A stretch of 64,000 nt of DNA, taken from NCBI RefSeq assembly GCF_021495345.1, contig NZ_CP099397.1, positions 3,906,001-3,970,000 of the forward strand, read 5' to 3'. Shown here one piece after another: positions 60,829 through 64,000 of this stretch. The first letter of the stretch is position 1, and every line of letters begins with the position of its first letter. The DNA comes from Pseudomonas hydrolytica. GTDB lineage: Bacteria; Pseudomonadota; Gammaproteobacteria; Pseudomonadales; Pseudomonadaceae. Made by a program: the position numbers and the translations under genes. The notes under the pieces were generated by a model that worked only from the letters and a program-made list of their open reading frames with translations, searched no databases and was not told where the DNA came from.

Positions 60829-61668
60829 TCAGCCTCGCGCCACCGCGCTGCGGTATTCGCCGGGGCTGACGCCATAGGTCTGCTTGAACTGCCGCGACAG
60901 ATGGCTCTGGTCGGCGAACCCCAGCTGCATGGCGACGCTGAGCGCCGAGCAGCCACTTCTGAGCAGCGTCCGCGCCTGCTCCAGACGACGCTGCCTGAGC
61001 CAGGCATGCGGTGGCAGACCGGTGGCCCGGCGGAATACCCGGGCGAAGTGAAAGGGTGAGAGATTGACCGCCGCCGCCAGCTCTTCCAGCGATGGCGGCT
61101 CGCTCAGCTGGCTGGCAAGCAGCTCCTTGGCCAAAGCCACCGCCCGCGGTTCCTGGCCGACGCCACGCGGCGCCGGCAGGCGCGCGTAACGCTGCAGCAG
61201 CTCGAGCATCGCCTCGCGCCACAGGGTCTGACGTTGCAGCGCCTCGCTGTGCGGATCCTCCAGCAGACGGTGCAGCGCACTCAGCCGCGACGCCAGGAGC
61301 GGATCATGGTGCACGCTGTCGTGGAACATGGGCGGTGCAGCCGGTGGCGACTCGAGTTCGGCCAGCAGCGCCTCGAAAGTACCGGGCTGCGGGTAGAACA
61401 CCCGGTACTGCCAGCCTTGCTCGACCCCTTTGGAACCGGTATGCACCTCGTCCGGATTGAGCAAGGCGATGCTGCCGGCGCCCGCCAGGTGATCGACACC
61501 GCGATAGCGATAGCGCTCAGCACCGGCTTCGAGCACGGCGATCACATGACCGTCGTGCACGTGCGGGGCGAAACGATGTTCGACAAAGCGTGCGGACAAC
61601 AGCTCCAAGCCGTGCAGATCGTCGCTGGCGCTGAACCGCGCGCGTTCGCTTCCCGTCAGTGGCTGCAT
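60829..61668 (-). CDS. AraC family transcriptional regulator
   Basis: A 279-residue regulator. The N-terminal cupin-like ligand domain (FAPHVHDGHVIAVLEAGAERYRYRG, SIALLNPDEVHTG) precedes two helix-turn-helix motifs (SLEELAAAVNLSPFHFARVFRRATGLPPHAWLRQRRLEQARTLL, and SALSVAMQLGFADQSHLSRQFKQTYGVSPGEYRS). Start ATG at 61668 follows the upstream GNAT stop by two bases. In such pairs the regulator often controls a nearby exporter or transferase; ligand unknown. Confidence 0.9.
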   Translation of the reverse strand: MQPLTGSERARFSASDDLHGLELLSARFVEHRFAPHVHDGHVIAVLEAGAERYRYRGVDHLAGAGSIALLNPDEVHTGSKGVEQGWQYRVFYPQPGTFEALLAELESPPAAPPMFHDSVHHDPLLASRLSALHRLLEDPHSEALQRQTLWREAMLELLQRYARLPAPRGVGQEPRAVALAKELLASQLSEPPSLEELAAAVNLSPFHFARVFRRATGLPPHAWLRQRRLEQARTLLRSGCSALSVAMQLGFADQSHLSRQFKQTYGVSPGEYRSAVARG

Positions 61669-61670
61669 GT

Positions 61671-62240
61671 TCAGCCGCCGAAGCGCGCTTCCAGGGCGGC
61701 GCGCACCTGCGGCCATTCCTGATCGGTGATGCTGTACAGCACCGTGTCGTCGAGACGGCCGTCGGCCAGGCGGCGATGGTTACGCAGCAGGCCCTCGCGG
61801 GCGGCGCCCAGCTTCTCGATGGCGCGTTGCGAGCGCAGGTTGCTGGCGGCGGTTTTCAGCTGCACACGGACCATGCCCCAGTTGTCGAAGGCATGCTTGA
61901 GCATCAGGTACTTGATGCTGGCGTTCAGCCCGCTGCCATGCTGGGCGCGATCGAGCCAGGTCCAGCCGATCTCGCAGGCCGGCAGGCTGTTCATGAAATC
62001 GCCGAAGCGAGTGGTGCCGACCAGCTGCTCGCCGAGACGGATGGCGAATGGCAGCGCGCGTTGCTCGCGCAGTTCGGCCAGTGCGCTGCGATACCAGTCC
62101 AGAGGCTGGGTACCGCTCATGTACAGCAGCTCGTCACGATTGGCCTCGGCCAACGCGACCAGGGCCGGGATATCGGCATCGGCCAGTGGCTCCAGGCGCA
62201 AGGCTCCTCGCTGCAGCGTGACCAATTGCGGTTTGAACAT
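61671..62240 (-). CDS. GNAT acetyltransferase, RimJ/RimL type
   Basis: A 189-residue acetyltransferase like RimJ/L: LEPLADADIPALVALAEANRDELLYM, FGDFMNSLPACEIGWTWLDRAQHGSGLNASIKYLMLKHAF, VRVQLKTAASNLRSQRAIEKLGAAREGLLRNH. A strong AGGAGG ribosome site precedes ATG. First gene of a pair with the AraC regulator. Confidence 0.9.
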   Translation of the reverse strand: MFKPQLVTLQRGALRLEPLADADIPALVALAEANRDELLYMSGTQPLDWYRSALAELREQRALPFAIRLGEQLVGTTRFGDFMNSLPACEIGWTWLDRAQHGSGLNASIKYLMLKHAFDNWGMVRVQLKTAASNLRSQRAIEKLGAAREGLLRNHRRLADGRLDDTVLYSITDQEWPQVRAALEARFGG

Positions 62241-62440
62241 GCTTCCTCCTGGCGCGGTTGCAAGCCGACCACGCTATCAGCCCATCGCCTGCGGCACAAT
62301 CGGACCGTTTCGCAAAGCGCGGTCGACACCCTGCGACCTTGGTCGCAGCCGACAGGCCGCGGCTTTGTGCAACACTGATGATTATCCGCCTCGCCCAGCA
62401 GCGCAGGCTTCTTCGTTCCACTCTGCGTTCCGGAGTTCGC

Positions 62441-64000
62441 ATGTCGCTGTCCCCCGGGCTGATCGCCGCGGTCGCCCTGATCTACATGGCCATTCTCTTC
62501 GCCATCGCGTTCTATGGCGATCGCCGCGGCACGCCCATGCCGCCGAAGGTTCGCGCCTGGGTCTACTCGCTGTCCCTGGCGGTCTACTGCACCAGCTGGA
62601 CCTTCTTCGGCGCGGTGGGTCAGGCCGCCGAGCAACTGTGGTCGTTCCTGCCGATCTACCTCGGCCCGACCATTCTGCTGCTGACCATGCCCTGGGTGCT
62701 ACAGAAGATGGTGATGATCAGCAAGCAGGAGAACATCACCTCCATCGCCGACTTCATCGCCGCGCGCTATGGCAAGTCCCAGTCCCTGGCCGTGGTGGTG
62801 GCGCTGATCTGTCTGGTCGGCGTACTGCCGTACATCGCCCTGCAGCTCAAGGGCATCGTGCTCGGCGTCAACCTGCTGATCGGCATCGATCCGCAGACCA
62901 TCGGCACCAGCGCCCAGGACACGGCGCTGATCGTGTCGCTGGCCCTGGCGCTGTTCACCATCCTGTTCGGTACGCGCAACCTGGACGTTACCGAGCACCA
63001 TCGCGGCATGGTGCTGGCCATCGCATTCGAGTCGCTGGTCAAGCTGCTGGCCTTCCTCGCCGTCGGTGCCTTCGTCACCTTCGGCCTGTACAACGGCGTG
63101 GGCGATCTGCTCGCCCAGGCCCGGGTCACCGCCGAACTGGACGACTTCTGGGCCAAGCCGGTCAACTGGCCGGCGATGCTGGTACAGACCGGCATGGCGA
63201 TGATCGCCATCGTCTGCCTGCCACGGCAGTTCCACGTCACCGTGGTGGAGAACATCGAACCCAAGGACCTGCGTCTGGCGCGCTGGGTATTCCCCGCCTA
63301 CCTGATGCTGGCCGCACTGTTCGTCGTGCCCATCGCCCTGGCCGGGCAGATGCTGCTGCCGGCGGGCATCACCCCGGACTCCTTCGTTATCAGCCTGCCC
63401 CTGGCCGAGGCCCATCCGAGCCTGGCGGTGCTGGCCTTCATCGGCGGTGCCTCGGCGGCCACCGGCATGGTGATCGTCGCGTCCGTGGCCCTGTCGACCA
63501 TGATTTCCAACGACATGCTGCTGCCCTGGCTGCTGCGCCGGCAGAGCACCGAGCGACCGTTCGAGGCCTTCCGCCACTGGATGCTCACCGCCCGCCGGGT
63601 CAGCATCGTGCTGATCCTGTTGCTGGCCTACGTCTGCTATCGCCTGCTCGGCGAGGGCACCAGCCTGGCCACCATCGGTCAGGTGTCGTTCGCCGCCATC
63701 GGCCAGCTGGCGCCGGCCATGTTCGGCGCCCTGGTGTGGAAACAGGCCAACCGCCGCGGCGTGTTCGCCGGGCTGATCTTCGGCGCCATACTGTGGTTCT
63801 ACACCCTGGTCCTGCCGCTGGCGGCACGCGGCATGGGCTGGTCGCTGGAAAGTTTCCCCGGCCTGACCACCCTGCTCTACGCGCCCCTCGGCCTGCAGGT
63901 GGATCCGCTGACCCGAGGCGTGGTGCTGTCGCTGGCCGGCAACCTACTGTTGTTTGCCTGGGTCTCGTGGTTCTCGCGCACCCGGGTGTCCGAGCACTGG
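62441..64000 (+). CDS. sodium:solute symporter-type sensor histidine kinase (3' end outside window)
   Basis: The first 520 codons of a long gene, open to the window edge. The visible part is an SSS-family transporter domain of about 13 spans: LIAAVALIYMAILFAIAFYGDRRG, LAVYCTSWTFFGAVGQAAEQLW, SIADFIAARYGKSQSLA, LPYIALQLKGIVLGVNLL, GNLLLFAWVSWFSRTRVSEHW. This start is typical of PA3271- and CbrA-like hybrid kinases, where PAS, HisKA and receiver domains follow. GGAG lies before ATG. The kinase part is not visible, so a plain symporter cannot be excluded. Confidence 0.8.
   Translation, partial: MSLSPGLIAAVALIYMAILFAIAFYGDRRGTPMPPKVRAWVYSLSLAVYCTSWTFFGAVGQAAEQLWSFLPIYLGPTILLLTMPWVLQKMVMISKQENITSIADFIAARYGKSQSLAVVVALICLVGVLPYIALQLKGIVLGVNLLIGIDPQTIGTSAQDTALIVSLALALFTILFGTRNLDVTEHHRGMVLAIAFESLVKLLAFLAVGAFVTFGLYNGVGDLLAQARVTAELDDFWAKPVNWPAMLVQTGMAMIAIVCLPRQFHVTVVENIEPKDLRLARWVFPAYLMLAALFVVPIALAGQMLLPAGITPDSFVISLPLAEAHPSLAVLAFIGGASAATGMVIVASVALSTMISNDMLLPWLLRRQSTERPFEAFRHWMLTARRVSIVLILLLAYVCYRLLGEGTSLATIGQVSFAAIGQLAPAMFGALVWKQANRRGVFAGLIFGAILWFYTLVLPLAARGMGWSLESFPGLTTLLYAPLGLQVDPLTRGVVLSLAGNLLLFAWVSWFSRTRVSEHW

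Noticed and set aside
1..64000. tRNA, rRNA, CRISPR array or prophage
   Set aside because: I saw no cloverleaf, ribosomal sequence, regularly spaced repeats or phage structural genes. A tRNAscan or CRISPR search would settle this.

Overview
The window is ordinary high-GC Pseudomonas chromosome. Codon use, the H-NS-like regulator MvaT, and many gene neighbourhoods that I recognise from P. aeruginosa and P. putida support this: ferredoxin reductase/diguanylate cyclase/class I fumarase; purU-mvaT-sbcB; the RDD-SpoIIM-DUF4129-DUF4350-MoxR-DUF58 operon; sodB-bifA-GIDE-lemA-icmP; folM-folE-folX. The uronate dehydrogenase/TRAP cluster suggests the P. mendocina/P. oleovorans lineage; that species-level guess is inference. 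I saw no rRNA, tRNA, CRISPR array or prophage. Known families explain nearly all coding sequence.

Layout. 1-6.0 kb: truncated enoyl-CoA hydratase, 2Fe-2S ferredoxin reductase overlapping a membrane diguanylate cyclase, class I fumarase, D-serine dehydratase. 6.1-15.7 kb: DUF1028 protein, an orphan PslG-type glycosidase, a GNAT/nitrilase-fold/AFG1-type ATPase operon, several small proteins, a DJ-1 protein, a lipoprotein, a crotonase and a hydroxyacyl-CoA-dehydrogenase-like SDR. 15.8-19.1 kb: DUF1569, alpha/beta hydrolase and class II aldolase operon, then cupin and flavodoxin. 19.2-24.9 kb: a probable blue-light module with a short LOV photoreceptor, PilZ-like protein, LitR/PplR-type MerR regulator, membrane ABM-domain protein, and the tetrahydromonapterin genes folM-folE-folX behind a PplR-like site. 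25.0-30.5 kb: glycolipid-binding-like protein, AzlCD exporter, and a di-haem/imelysin/DUF1513 iron-type operon.

30.9-38.4 kb: a uronate utilisation cluster (uronate dehydrogenase, lactonase, TRAP transporter, EamA transporter, divergent GntR/FadR regulator and aldose-epimerase-like protein) with a clear sigma-70 promoter and a palindromic operator at its predicted transcription start. 38.6-44.2 kb: small protein, a MITE-like element touching the stop codon of a HerA-like ATPase, a PctA-type amino-acid chemoreceptor, CBS protein and PurU. 44.4-54.4 kb: MvaT, exonuclease I and the seven-gene membrane/MoxR region. 54.6-64 kb: SodB, the c-di-GMP phosphodiesterase BifA, GIDE and LemA proteins, an imelysin behind a Fur-like box, an AraC/GNAT pair, and a truncated SSS-type sensor kinase.

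The genes fall into a few working groups: c-di-GMP turnover (diguanylate cyclase, PilZ-like protein, BifA) with a Psl-type glycosidase; blue-light control of pterin synthesis; uronic acid uptake and oxidation; and iron-linked imelysin proteins at two separated loci. The light module and the uronate operator are the most interesting parts. Both extend known systems and neither is a wholly new one.
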